Shown here piece by piece: positions 1 to 10,624 of a DNA stretch of 64,000 nt. Both the position numbers and the translations under genes were made by a program. Under the pieces are notes generated by a model. The model was given only the letters and a program-made list of their open reading frames with translations, did no database searches and had not been told where the DNA came from. Each line of letters starts with the position of its first letter. The first letter of the stretch is position 1. This DNA is from Guyanagaster necrorhizus (lineage: Eukaryota; Basidiomycota; Agaricomycetes; Agaricales; Physalacriaceae), in contig NW_025064891.1 of NCBI RefSeq assembly GCF_019112545.1, forward strand, positions 1,080,344-1,144,343. Direction: 5' to 3'.

Positions 1-521
1 GGAGGACATGAAGGGCTAAGAAAAGTTACAGTTCACATGAGATCACCTAAAATACTTTTAGACCATCTCCGTAAGTATTAACTACTCAATACGTACTTAC
101 GGGCCCGTCCGAGATGCCGCGGAATCAGTCATGGGAACACACAAGTATGACACGAGGACTATAGGTGGTAGCGAGATGCCATCTGATGCACAAATTCCCG
201 TTTGAATAACAGAAGTACTGATATGATGCCTTGTGAAGCTGAAGCTGAAATGATTCTGTCAAAGATTGAACAAGGATTCACAGGTACAGTGTCATGAGTG
301 GCAGTGCAGAATAAAGCTGATGGCAAATAACAACAAAACCACGTGGCCGATCCCCACAACCGCGCAGGTTGGACTGGAGGCTGACGTCCTGGCACCCTGC
401 ATTCCCACCATTCTTCTCGCATTTCTCTAGACGCTGCTGCCGACTGCTATGGAAGGTTCTTGTCTCTCTCACTGTTACTGGTCGTGGTTGACGCGCCTAA
501 ACAGCAGGTTCACGATCAACT
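1..521. other. Intergenic flank, no gene recognised
   Basis: Only short overlapping open frames occur here, and none shows a recognisable domain, a fungal splice pattern or a convincing start. The right-hand part must hold the SEY1 promoter and 5' leader, since that start codon lies at 522. The left end may carry the flank of a gene outside the window. Confidence 0.5.
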
Positions 522-3404
522 ATGAACGGACATACCGCATTCCCAACCACGAGCTCACAACGAATACAAATCATCAACGACGAGAAGAAATTCACGTATG
601 AAGCTCCCCGTTTACTTGCTTTCCTCCTCTGAATACCTAGAAGGACTGAGTTAAACACTGAAATTGCACGTTGGGGCCTCAGGGATGTAGGCTTCAGCTA
701 CAACATTGTAGCAGTTTTCGGATCTCAGTCCACTGGGAAAAGTTTGTGATTCTCGACACGCTTAGCTATCGGTACTTATGTTTGCAGGTACCTTACTGAA
801 CAGACTATTCGGCACGAACTTCGACGTAATGGACGAGACGAAACGACAACAGACTACAAAAGGTCAGCTATGCATGTTGTCTGACTGCGATATGTACTGA
901 AGGCTTTCAGGTATCTGGATGTGCAAAGGCCAGGATATGAGCGTGATGGTCATGGATGTCGAAGGCACTGACGGCAGAGAGCGCGGGGAAGACCAAGTTC
1001 GTTTGACGTCATCAATAACCTGTTAGCTGTTGACTGACATCCTTAAGGATTTTGAACGCAAATCTGCTTTATTTTCGCTAGCGTCGTCAGAAGTCCTCAT
1101 CATCAATATCTGGGAACACCAAGTCGGACTCTACCAAGGTGCCAACATGGCATTGCTCAAGACCGTTTTTGAAGTAAACCTAGGCCTGTTCGGGAAGAAG
1201 GCTCAGGACGGGACAAGTGGTCGCACATTACTGCTCTTTGTCATACGAGATCACATTGGCACTACTCCTCTTGCCAACCTTCAGGCAACGCTGACGGCCG
1301 ACCTCAAACGCATATGGGAGTCGCTTTCCAAACCGACGGAACTGAGTGACCGTCAGCTCTCCGACTACTTTGACTTGGCTTTTACAGCTCTCCCTCACAA
1401 GATATTGGCAGCGGATAAGTTTGACTCCGAGGTCAGGAATCTAAGGGGCCGGTTTGTGGACAGGGACAACGCAGACTATGTTTTCAAACCAGCCTACCAC
1501 AAACGAATCCCTGCAGATGGTGTTTCTTTCTATATGGAGAATATCTGGGTAGGTCATGCCCAGTCTTCATGGCTCTTATAGCTGATCCGCGTGCTAAGGA
1601 ACAAGTACAAACGAACAAGGATCTTGATTTGCCCACACAGCAAGAATTACTGGCTCAATTCCGCTGTGACGAGATTTCTAGTGTAGCTCTAGCTGAGTTC
1701 AATGAGCAATCCAAGTCTCAGAAGAGGCCTATCGAAGCTGGGAAAGTAGTGGAAGGTTTGGGAAAGATGATGAGGCAGTGGAGGACAGACGCTCTTAGTA
1801 TGTTTCTTTCATTTTTAGTTAGTACTGAAACTAAAGCAACATATGAAGATCGTTATGACCGTGATGCCTCACGGTATCACCAAGGTGTCTACCAACGTAA
1901 ACGCACAGATCTCACCAGTTCGCTCGATTCAACGTTGTCGCCACTGTTCCTTGGTCAGCTTAAGAACCTTCACAAATACTGTCTCGTTTCCTTCAAGAAA
2001 GAGCTTCTTGAGGGTCTAAAAGGCGATGACTACAGCTTCGCCGACGTAGTCAAAAAGTCTCGTAGTACTTGGGAGAAGGCATTTGTGCAACGTGCCAAAG
2101 AAGCCGTTGTAGAAGATAGTGCAGATTGGAACTGGCAGGAGGAAATGGAACTCCTGAAAGAAGAGATGGGAATAGTAGGTGATCAATGTAGGAAGGATGA
2201 AACGAAGAAAATGGTGAACATGATAGAGGTAATGCATGATGTCTCATTACACATTCTCGTCGAACTGTGCTCACATTTTTGAAACGCAGCGAAACTTCAA
2301 AAAGCAGATTTCCGAACCCGTAGAACTGGCTTTGAATAAGCCGTCGCCTGACATGTGGGACAGGGTGCTGAAGGCCTTTAAGCAAACTTTGGACAAGGCT
2401 GAGAGTAGCTATCTGTCCAAAGCCAAGAGTATGTGTTCAATGATTTTCCGCTGTAGCTTTAGTTAATATTTTGGTTTAGGCTTCAATTGTACCGACGAAG
2501 AGAATGTCAATGCTCTTGCTACTCTACGACGGCGCGCATGGCAAATCCTTCGTTCAAAGATCGACGAGCAAACTGCCGATGCCGTCATACTTGGAAAGCT
2601 GCGTGCCCATTTCGAAGAGCGTTTCCGCTACGACGACAACGGAGTGCCCAGGGTATGGAAGCCAGAAGACGACATTGATGGAGCCTTCAAGAAGGCGAAG
2701 GATCAAGTACGCCACTGCGTCTGCACGCTCTTTAAATTTATTAACTGTCACTCCTACAGACTCTGGAATTGGTTCCAATCTATTCAAAGATTTCTCCCGA
2801 AGATTCTACGCTGGAGTACACGCTCCCCTTTGATGCTACTACGGCAGACCCCCTCTCGGCCACCGAAGAATACGACTTCGCTTCGTCCCTGGTTATTTTC
2901 ACGGAGACTAAAGCCATTAATTTGACGAATAAGTTCCGTCGTGATGCCGATGCCTACTACGTGGAGGCGAAACGGAGTACCGTCTCAAGCGTGGCCCAGA
3001 TACCCTACTGGATGTACGGAATGCTTGTTGTCCTAGGCTGGAACGAAGCAATGGCCATACTATTCAACCCCCTATACTTCACCTTCTTACTTTTCGGCTT
3101 GACGGCTGCGTAAGTTGTTGTGTTTCATCTTGTCCACTGTTGAACGAATGGTTGATTTCATCCAGGTACCTGATCTTCCAACTTGGACTTACAGGTCCAC
3201 TCATTCAAATCTCTCGGACTGTTGGGGGCGAGGTATGTCTGAACTTTTGATTGTAAGCGGATCCTGACATCTCATCCTCACTAGATTCAACGGCAGGCAA
3301 CCACCCGCCTCCGCGAACATTTCTCGGAACCGGTCGTCGCCCAACCGGTGCGGACCCAACCTCCTGAGGAAGAGGACCGTGCTCGCCGGGCAGAGCCTCA
3401 GTAA
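522..3404 (+). CDS. SEY1: SEY1/RHD3/atlastin-like ER membrane-fusion GTPase
   Basis: This is a dynamin-like GTPase of the RHD3/SEY1 family, which tethers and fuses ER tubules into three-way junctions. The N-terminus reads MNGHTAFP and is followed by short introns. The G1 P-loop GSQSTGKS is at about 711-752, the switch region ends in [11 protein letters not shown], and the G3-type [14 protein letters not shown] follows. A continuous GTPase exon runs from about 1050 ([11 protein letters not shown]...). The helical bundle follows, and two C-terminal hydrophobic segments near 3000-3200 ([13 protein letters not shown] and [13 protein letters not shown]) form the usual membrane hairpin. A charged tail ends in RRAEPQ at 3402-3404. 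At least nine introns are implied. The order and spacing of motifs match full-length SEY1. The start is the first ATG followed by family-like sequence. Confidence 0.93.
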
Positions 3405-3976
3405 ATAAAGAAAAGCCTCTTTGAGAGCAATATCCCCCCCCTTCGCATTCATCTTATATTTATTTAATCAACGTTTCATCGGATTTTTATACAATTACGG
3501 TCTAGTGATAATGTCAACTATGGATCTTCAACAAACGAGACGGACCAACACCTGAGGGACTGCTATATGGTCGACTTTCTTTAAGTACTTGTTTGTAGCA
3601 GACCTGCTGCACCGCCGGGCCAAGTAGAGTAGTAGGCCTAACCAGTTCATTTATAAAGCTGGGCTGAAGTCTCCTGTCAAACACTTAGTTTGAACTAAGG
3701 ACTGATTTCACTTTCGTTGGCAGGCAAGCCGACAACATATTCCGTGTAGTACTGTACAATAAAGACAAAATGACTGTCAAAGCGAGTATGATGAAGGAAC
3801 CACAAAGCATCGTCATCGTCAAGAGTCCGATGTCATGGCTGGAAAGGTTTTAGAAGTGCCTATCCACGACATCTAGTCATGAACAAGTGGGTAACCACAA
3901 GAACCATTGTGCAAGAAGTTCCTACGTGCAGAAGTCATTCCAATGGCCATGACTAAAGCAAACGAGGCCATACCAC
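3405..3976. other. Convergent 3' intergenic region
   Basis: This interval lies between the 3' ends of SEY1 (plus strand) and the AA9 gene (minus strand). It is AT-rich just after SEY1. Both transcript ends presumably fall here. I see no coding signal. Confidence 0.5.
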
Positions 3977-5846
3977 TTAGATGAGCAGTCTCCCGAATTT
4001 GCCATCTCGCTTAGCGCGGGTAACCATGTTGTAGTTGATCGTCGCGTTCGACAAGCACGAGGTCCTTTCGGTGTCGCACGCCATGGTGTCAGTGCTTGGG
4101 CGATTTTTGGCAACGCAAGTGTTCCAGTCTGAACTTTAATCAGCTAACGGATCATAGATAACGAGAAATGAACTCACTGTCGTAGCAGACGTTAGCATCA
4201 ACAACACCGGAGGTTGAGGTTGTTGTTGCAGTCGTCGTGGTAGCTGTTGCAGTGGTGGCTACAGAAGTGGTAGATATTATGGTGGCGAGGGCAGCAGTAG
4301 AAGAGGAAATAGCAGGAGAAACAGACGAAGACACGACGCTGTTGCTTGTAGACATGACAGTGGAGGTCGCAGACGCAGATGCAGATGTCGCAACGAGAGT
4401 AGCAGCACTGGTTGCATTACTAGAGACAGCTGCCATGGAGCTGGAAGAGGTGACAGCAGTTGTTGAAGAAATAGCGACGGCGGTGGACAATACTGTAGGC
4501 TTATATATGATGTTAAAAATTACCACATTTAATAATAAGATATACCGGTGGAGGTGATGGCTTTTGAAGAGGAGGAGGAGCCATCGGTGTATCCAGAGGT
4601 ATCATAAGAAGCGGTTCCGTCCCAAACATCGGGTCCTACACCGTCTGAAAACGTGACATTCAATGGTATGCGGGGACGACTGACCTGGAATAACGTAGGT
4701 GGAAGCATCTTCGCTGTAAACATTGAAGTAAATGCTACAGAGTTGCTTAGTCCATGGGGAAAAAAGGTCAAATACCTGGGGTATGGACATACCCAGGCTC
4801 AGCGTCGGTGTATGTACTGAAGGGCGGGTGAAAAACTGCAAGAATTTAGAAGGGAAACACATACCTAGGGAAAGGGACACCACTTGGGAGGCTTGTGCTG
4901 CCAGATCCAGTGACGGTGAGCTGGTGGCAAGAAGGGTCTAGTACAAAATGAATCAGCACGCGATACATAGACCCCAAGCGATACATACAGAGCTGGATAC
5001 CACGGGCAGAGTTTTCGGAATACAAAGTGTCCGCCTCATGCAAGGCAAGAATCTCGATACGATACAGATAATCGCCTGCAGCGAGAGTTGAAGGAATGGT
5101 AATATTGACCTTTCCTAAACAGGTGTTGACACTAAGGATTTTTTAAATCATGAAAACAGTACCTTCGTTAGCGATCAGTTTGGTCACAGCCCACTCGCTA
5201 CCGTCATAACCATCCTCGTATATCTTAACCCAATCATCCTCTCCGGGTGTAGCGTCCTATACATCAAGTTGAGATGGAAAAAGCACTGGCAGCAAGAAAC
5301 TTACAGCGGGCGCAATGTAAGCCACAATGGGACCAACATGGCTGGACGCGATAATGTCGTCACCACTGTGCGCTCCCTGTCAGCATAAAACGATTTGCAT
5401 CTAGGATAGGAAAACGTACCGGGTATCGTGGTATCACTCTGTGACCGAAGTAAGATCGACGTTGACTCAAAAAGGAGCGTGCTCACCTGAAGTAAGGGTA
5501 CCACCAGCTTCAATAGAGATGGTACTAGACACTGCAGTTGTACCATCCACATTGCAAAAGACGTCGTCTCTAAATTCACAGGTCAGCAGTAACAGAGCAA
5601 TAAGAAGCGAAACTCTCACGAAGTCAAATCTTTGACGGGGCTGTTGCTTGGAGGTTGACGAATATAAATGCCAGCACCCGCGCCTTCATGAGGGAGCGAT
5701 GAGCATGCCCTTGTCAACCAAATGAGTAGTTAAAGATTACCCTGGTCAACGCCGTCAACCCAGTCACTCCAAACACGACTGTGAGCATTGGCGACTGCGA
5801 AGAAGGTCGCACTGAAAAGAATGAGAGAAACAGTAGAAGACTTCAT
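3977..5846 (-). CDS. Secreted AA9 lytic polysaccharide monooxygenase with Ser/Ala/Thr linker and Cys-containing tail
   Basis: This is a copper-dependent AA9 enzyme that oxidatively cleaves cellulose or related glucans outside the cell. The signal peptide is MKSSTVSLILFSATFFAVANA. The mature protein starts with His in HSRVWSDWVDGVDQG, the first ligand of the histidine brace. After splicing come the family strings GIYIRQPPSNSPVKDLT, CNVDGTTAVSSTISIEAGG, SHVGPIVAYIAPA (second His), LALHEAD and QLYPSCHQLTVTGSG, which holds the QxY active-site Tyr. Near 4630 the catalytic fold ends around GPDVWDGT. A linker of about 100 residues of Ser, Ala, Thr and Val (4190-4490) follows, then a tail with VCYDNWNTCVAKNRP and further Cys, ending at TAA 3977-3979. 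It is not a CBM1. The many introns were assigned by eye, so individual junctions are less certain than the family call. Confidence 0.88.
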
Positions 5847-7091
5847 TGGCAATGTTCTATGACTGGAACCCAGTTCTAAGCCTGATATAGTGAACGTGAA
5901 GAGGTAAATGACGGTGAGGAAGCCAGTCAGGCGTGTGTACGTTTTGGGGAAAAGAAGGAAGAAGTATTGGGTTACGCATCTGAGCAGCTGGCTCTTTTAT
6001 AATGTAAAGGTCCTTAGCCGGCCGCATCCTGCTGATATGCATATTCCACATTGGAAGGAGAATTAGGCTTGGCTTGAAGGGAACTGGCTTGGGACTGGCA
6101 ACAGAACGTCATTCCTTTGACGACCGGCGACACTTTTGCGACGGTACTGAGAGGCATTTCTGAGCATTCGTCCCCCTGGGTGCCTAGAAGATTCCTCCTC
6201 CACGTGCGCCAAGATCAAATCAAAACGATGATCACCGATGATCAACCGACTCGTCCAAAGCTGCTGAGGACAGGTGTCGAGTACTTGACTGTCTTACTAG
6301 AAAATGGCTGATTTTTCAGGTTAAAAAAGAAGTATGAAGACGGACACGTACCAAGCACTGTATCATCGTGCAATCGCGGCCGTCGTTGGGACTCGGGAGC
6401 GGGTCAAATCATCACAAAAGGTTGCTAGCTACACCGGCGACCGTGATGGATTATGCGTGATAATTATTAAGGAACCGGAGGGGGTCGTTAGATAAGGAGC
6501 TTGTGTCGTTTGAAAGTCGAGATGACGCGCACAATTCAGACAAGAACCCGCCGAGAAAACGGCGGGAATGTAGCCGCCAGTCTGTTGATACGCATTCCAA
6601 CAAGCATCACTGCTCAAGCATCCAGTGGAGCCCAAGGTTCTAGAAAAGTTCTCAGGTCGAGGTGGCAGTGAAAAAGAAGGAATCGTGATCATCAGAATCA
6701 TAGCTAGGCGATGACCAGCAAAATGGAACGACCATTGAGAATTAATTGAGCGATCAATGTCACCTTGGGCGTGCTGTCCAGGCGCAATGCAGAAGGAAAT
6801 GTGGGCTCCAGAAGCACAATTTGAGGGGTTCAACATCGAATGAAGGAACAAGGCTACAATCTGGGGATATCAAAGGGTCGCGACAACGTCCAAGTAACAG
6901 AGGACGACCCATGGTTGCGTTCTGAGTGCACTTGGAGTGAACAAGATCTTGCCTTGTTAACTTGAACGAGGTAACGGAAGATCCGAGGACCGAAAGCGGC
7001 AATTCGCCGAAGACGATGACTAAGCGACATCGCTTTGTCCATCACCTTGAGTTTACCCAGGCTAACCCAACGTTCCTAATACCCTTTCACA
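5847..7091. other. 1.2-kb intergenic region with AA9 promoter; no secure gene
   Basis: The left part is the promoter of the minus-strand AA9 gene and includes a TATA-like box. The right end leads into the plus-strand HOB3 start. A minus-strand open frame at 6429-6851 (about 140 codons) has no recognisable domain, no clear introns and no signal peptide. It reads like chance open sequence. Confidence 0.45.
5994..6001 (-). promoter_or_regulatory. TATA-like box of the AA9 gene
   Basis: On the minus strand the sequence is TATAAAAG, about 148 bp upstream of the AA9 ATG. Matches of the same octamer lie upstream of two other secreted-protein genes here (9627-9634 and 15037-15044). Confidence 0.5.
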
Positions 7092-8309
7092 ATGAGCTGG
7101 TCAGGGTACGACATTGATACCTCCTCTTTTTCGACTGTACCCTCATTAATCGCCTTTGCTTAGATTCAAGAAATCAGTGAATCGAGCTGGCACGACGGTA
7201 GGTGCATTGCCTCTTGTTGTCACCTCTCCTCATGGAACGCTGCCATATCGTCACAGCTCCTTCAAAAGACAGGTCAGATAGAAAGAACCGTTGACAGAGA
7301 GTTCGCTGACGAGGAGGCCAAGTACCGGACGTACGTCGTGCTTTGGATCCCTATTTATTCCGTATACATTGACGTGTAATAGCTTTGAAAAGGAATGCCA
7401 GGTCCTTCAGAAAGACAGCAAAGGCTATTGGGATGCCATGCGAGGCAAGGACCCTAGCATCGAGCTATCTACAGAATATTGACGGATACTTATTTTAGCG
7501 ATGACGGCTGCGCAGGCTCGTATAGCGGAAACGCTAGAGACGTTCTACGGAGCGGCTGACCGTACATCAGACGGTGCAATGGCTGGTCATGCTTACAAAC
7601 GGTCGGTTGAGGATCTGGACGGAAGCTTTGGTCGGGAACTCGTAAGTATCAGTCAGACCGGGTTCGGCTTTCCGAAGTCTAATACCGTTTAGGACGCTCC
7701 GTATCGAACAGCAATTTCAGAACCCTTGGGGAAAATGTGCGCATACTTTCCCGTCGTGAACGAGCATATTGCGAAGCGTAATAAGAAGGTATGCTGGTCT
7801 AGTTTCTAAGAAATCTTTTGCTTAGTGGCGTCTAGCTCTTAGATTACGATGCTGCCAGGAGTAAACTTAGGAAACTAATCGACAAGCCCAGTGAAGACCC
7901 TACAAAAATGCCCAAGGTTGATTTTTTCAACTATCTGCTGTCCTTTTCTCATATCCACTCATAGGCACAACAAGAGCATGACGAAGCGAAGGAAGTTTTC
8001 GACATGCTCAATGACCAGTTGATTGCCGAACTTCCGCAGTTACTTGACCTGCGCGTGCCCTACTTTGACCCTAGTTTCGAAGCCATGATACGAATGCAAT
8101 CCAAATTCGCGGAAGAAGGTTACGAAAAGCTGAGCGGTGTCCAACGGTTTGTCTTTTTTTTTTTTATCTACGATCATTCATGCTGTACTGAGCCCGCCTC
8201 TAGCTATTTCGCGGATAACGTCAGAGATGACTACGCAGCCGGCCAACTGGATGCCCAGGTTGAAGGTGTGCTCCAAGAAATGCGGGAGCTGTCAATATGC
8301 GGTGCATAG
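7092..8309 (+). CDS. HOB3: BAR-domain protein, RVS161/HOB3 (amphiphysin/BIN3-like)
   Basis: This is an N-BAR protein of the Rvs161/Hob3 branch. It binds curved membrane and acts in endocytosis and actin patch organisation, usually as a heterodimer with an Rvs167-type partner. Spliced exons give MSWSG, FKKSVNRAGTT, TGQIERTVDREF and AMTAAQARIAETLETFY. Further strings are LDGSFGRELDAPYR, CAYFPVVNEHIAKRNKK, LLDYDAARSKLRKL, DLRVPYFDPSFEAM and QRYFADNVRDDY. The end LQEMRELSICGA is followed by TAG at 8307-8309. Length is about 265 residues. There is no SH3 domain, which separates it from Rvs167. About six short introns are present. The start ATG follows cccaatgagctgg-like context at 7092 and begins with the family string MSW. 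Confidence 0.95.
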
Positions 8310-8597
8310 AGCAAAGATGAATGAAATTGTACTGTAACCAATGTATTCTTTGTGAATATCGAAAGTAGAAGAACGCTGGGATTATTTAATGAATCGGTAT
8401 GAAGGGAGGAAAGAAGTATGAAAGACTGCAATTATAACTCCCATCAAGAGAAACGATAACATTTAAACCAGTACAAGTAGTACAACAGGTCGGATAATAC
8501 CAACGGCGCCAGGCCCTAAATAACAGTGGTGACCTATCCAGTAGACCAATCCGATAAGCTACTTTAATCTTCTAGAACTGTAACGAGGGGTATAGTT

Positions 8598-9543
8598 TTA
8601 AGACGAGAAATACCATGTGGCGCCGGTTAGACGACCTTCACTCTCATCGGCCAAGTCGGTAAACGCGGTGGGGGATAGATCCAGGTCTGTGATTGAGCAT
8701 CCAGTGCATCGGTCCACCACGGTCACGTCAGTGGAGCTTGAGCCATCTGCAATGCGGTCAGAGATTGCTCAAAGAGAAACTTGTAGAAACAACGTACATT
8801 CGATGTGGATAGTTTTGCCACACAAGGTGTTGTCGTTCGTGTTGCCATCCGTGCTAAGACCAAAACTGCATCAGAGGCTAGAAATAAAATAACTTGCAAG
8901 TTAGCCATACGTGTAGGCGTCAAAGAGATCTTCGGAGAGCGCAACAATGCGGTCAGTGTCACTGCTTGTTTCACCGCAAGCACCTAAACCAGCTGAAAAG
9001 ACATGTTAGACCTTCCACGACTATACCTATGACCAAAACGACATACTGCTGTAGTAGGTGACTAGGGAGGAGATCAATGAGCAAAAAAAAGAGTGACAAA
9101 AGTGGCGGCGAACGTACTCTCTCCGGTGTTTGGGCTCGACGACGTGGCCGCGACGATACTGGAAGCGGAGTTAGTGGACGATGACGCTGAAGTGGTCGTA
9201 GTCGTGGTGGCCTGAGTAGTTTCCGTAGTCTGCGTAGTGTCCGTAGTGTCCGCAGTGGCATCTACATGAAAGTCGTAAATGCCTGGCGTTCAGGAAAAGA
9301 ATAAGACAAGAACTGACCAGATGTGCTGGTGGTAGTAGTCTGCACAACTGCACCAATGGCTGGCGAGAAGCCTCCGGCGGAGGAGTGGTCTTGATGACCA
9401 TGGGACAATTGACGCTCTTCCTGGGCACGACGGACCCAGCCACTACGGCGGTGCAGAGGACGTTCACCATGGGGGAGGCTGATTGCAGCCGTGACAAAGG
9501 ATGTCAAGGTGAGGAGGAGAACGATTGCTGCACCTTTGAACAT
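8598..9543 (-). CDS. Secreted RlpA-like double-psi beta-barrel (expansin/barwin-like) protein
   Basis: The signal peptide is MFKGAAIVLLLTLTSFVTA. A basic, His-containing spacer follows, then a Thr-rich linker built of DTT/ETT/ATTTT units (about 9120-9340). The C-terminal domain of about 100 residues carries GLGACGETSSDTDRIVALS, LCGKTIHIE, VTVVDRCTGCSITDLDLS and ALTDLADE-like spacing ending in GRLTGATWYFSS. These are hallmarks of the RlpA-like DPBB fold found in fungal expansin-like and barwin-like proteins, with paired Cys and the DRCxGC...DLDLS motif. The likely role is non-hydrolytic binding or loosening of cell-wall polysaccharide outside the cell, but substrate is unknown. Several short introns are inferred. 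The stop TAA is at 8598-8600. A TATA-like box lies 84 bp upstream. Confidence 0.82.
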
Positions 9544-10624
9544 GATGAGGGAGTGTGAGGGGATAGTAAAGAGTGTTGGGAGTGGGTGTACAGGAGTGAG
9601 AAAAAAAAAGAAGGGGTAGGAGGATGCTTTTATATCCTGAACGGGGGTGGCAGCCTTCGTGTGAATATGATATCGATAGGTCCGCAGCCTGAGGCCGAAA
9701 CAAGGTGGCAGCCTTCCGCACATGAGCTCGATTGCCATCAAAACAATCGACCGATGGCGCTAATACTTTGCGCAGCATATTTTCCTTTTTTTTTCTCCAG
9801 ACGAGCCCCGGCTCCAGATAATAATATCAGTGATCCCGGCAGCCCTGTGTCAAGAGTCAAAAAAGGTGTCGTCCTAATTTGCGAGAAAGAAATAAGTATA
9901 TTGAATAATACGGTCGATTGCAGGCACGCACCAGGTATAGTTACGACATTAGACTTTGTCTGTGTAAGGGCCGCAGACCAGGCTTGGTCCGAGGGCTCGG
10001 CGGTAGCCACACGACTTAGTTTTGTCCGTTGCAACCAGACAGAATTAGTACAATCAAACTCTTTACCCAGCCTTTGAGATCAGAGAAATGGAGGTGAGTG
10101 AAACTTCGTTGGTTGCTTTTTGATGCGTACGAGGCGCTTCAACGCCACCTGCGGACCGATCCGCATAGCTGATTTCCATCGGGACTGACCGGGGACCGAC
10201 TACACTAATAGTGAGCCTTGGCAGAACTCAAGCCTCAGATATTTTTCTTGCGCGCAACAGGCTTATGTATACTTTGCGACGACCGAACTCCGATCAATGG
10301 AAGTTGTCATGGGTTGGGGAGGGTAAGGGCTGGTAGGGGGGGGAGAGCCCTTCATTTGCATTTTGGTATGACAGTTTCTGCTCTCTTCGCATCGTATGGC
10401 AGAAATGTGTATTTCCCATGATACAATGACATCGGGTTAACAAAAAAAGTCGATAATGCATTCCGTCGAAAAAGTCGAACGTTCGTTGTGCTTCACAAGT
10501 CAGAACCCGCAGCAAAAGGACAAAGAAATATGAAAGAGAATTATACTTATATACATCTAATTGTCTGAATCAGTTAAATATATTCGAATCGCCGGCATGG
10601 TTACAACATATCGAACTCACTTCA
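9544..10624. other. Intergenic region between two minus-strand genes
   Basis: The left end is the promoter of the RlpA-like gene (TATA-like box at 9627-9634). The right end is the 3' flank of the large coiled-coil gene. Frames such as 9586-10077 on the plus strand lack domains or plausible starts. Nothing else is recognised. Confidence 0.45.
9627..9634 (-). promoter_or_regulatory. TATA-like box of the RlpA-like gene
   Basis: The minus strand reads TATAAAAG, about 84 bp upstream of the predicted ATG at 9543. This is a common distance for highly expressed secreted-protein genes in basidiomycetes. Confidence 0.5.

Noticed and set aside
4237..4557. Val/Ala/Glu-rich plus-strand frame over the AA9 linker
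   Set aside because: It is the antisense reading of the Ser/Ala/Thr-rich linker; composition is a reflection of that repeat-like sequence.
6429..6851. 140-codon minus-strand frame between AA9 and HOB3
   Set aside because: No domain, signal peptide or splice pattern; composition is not gene-like.
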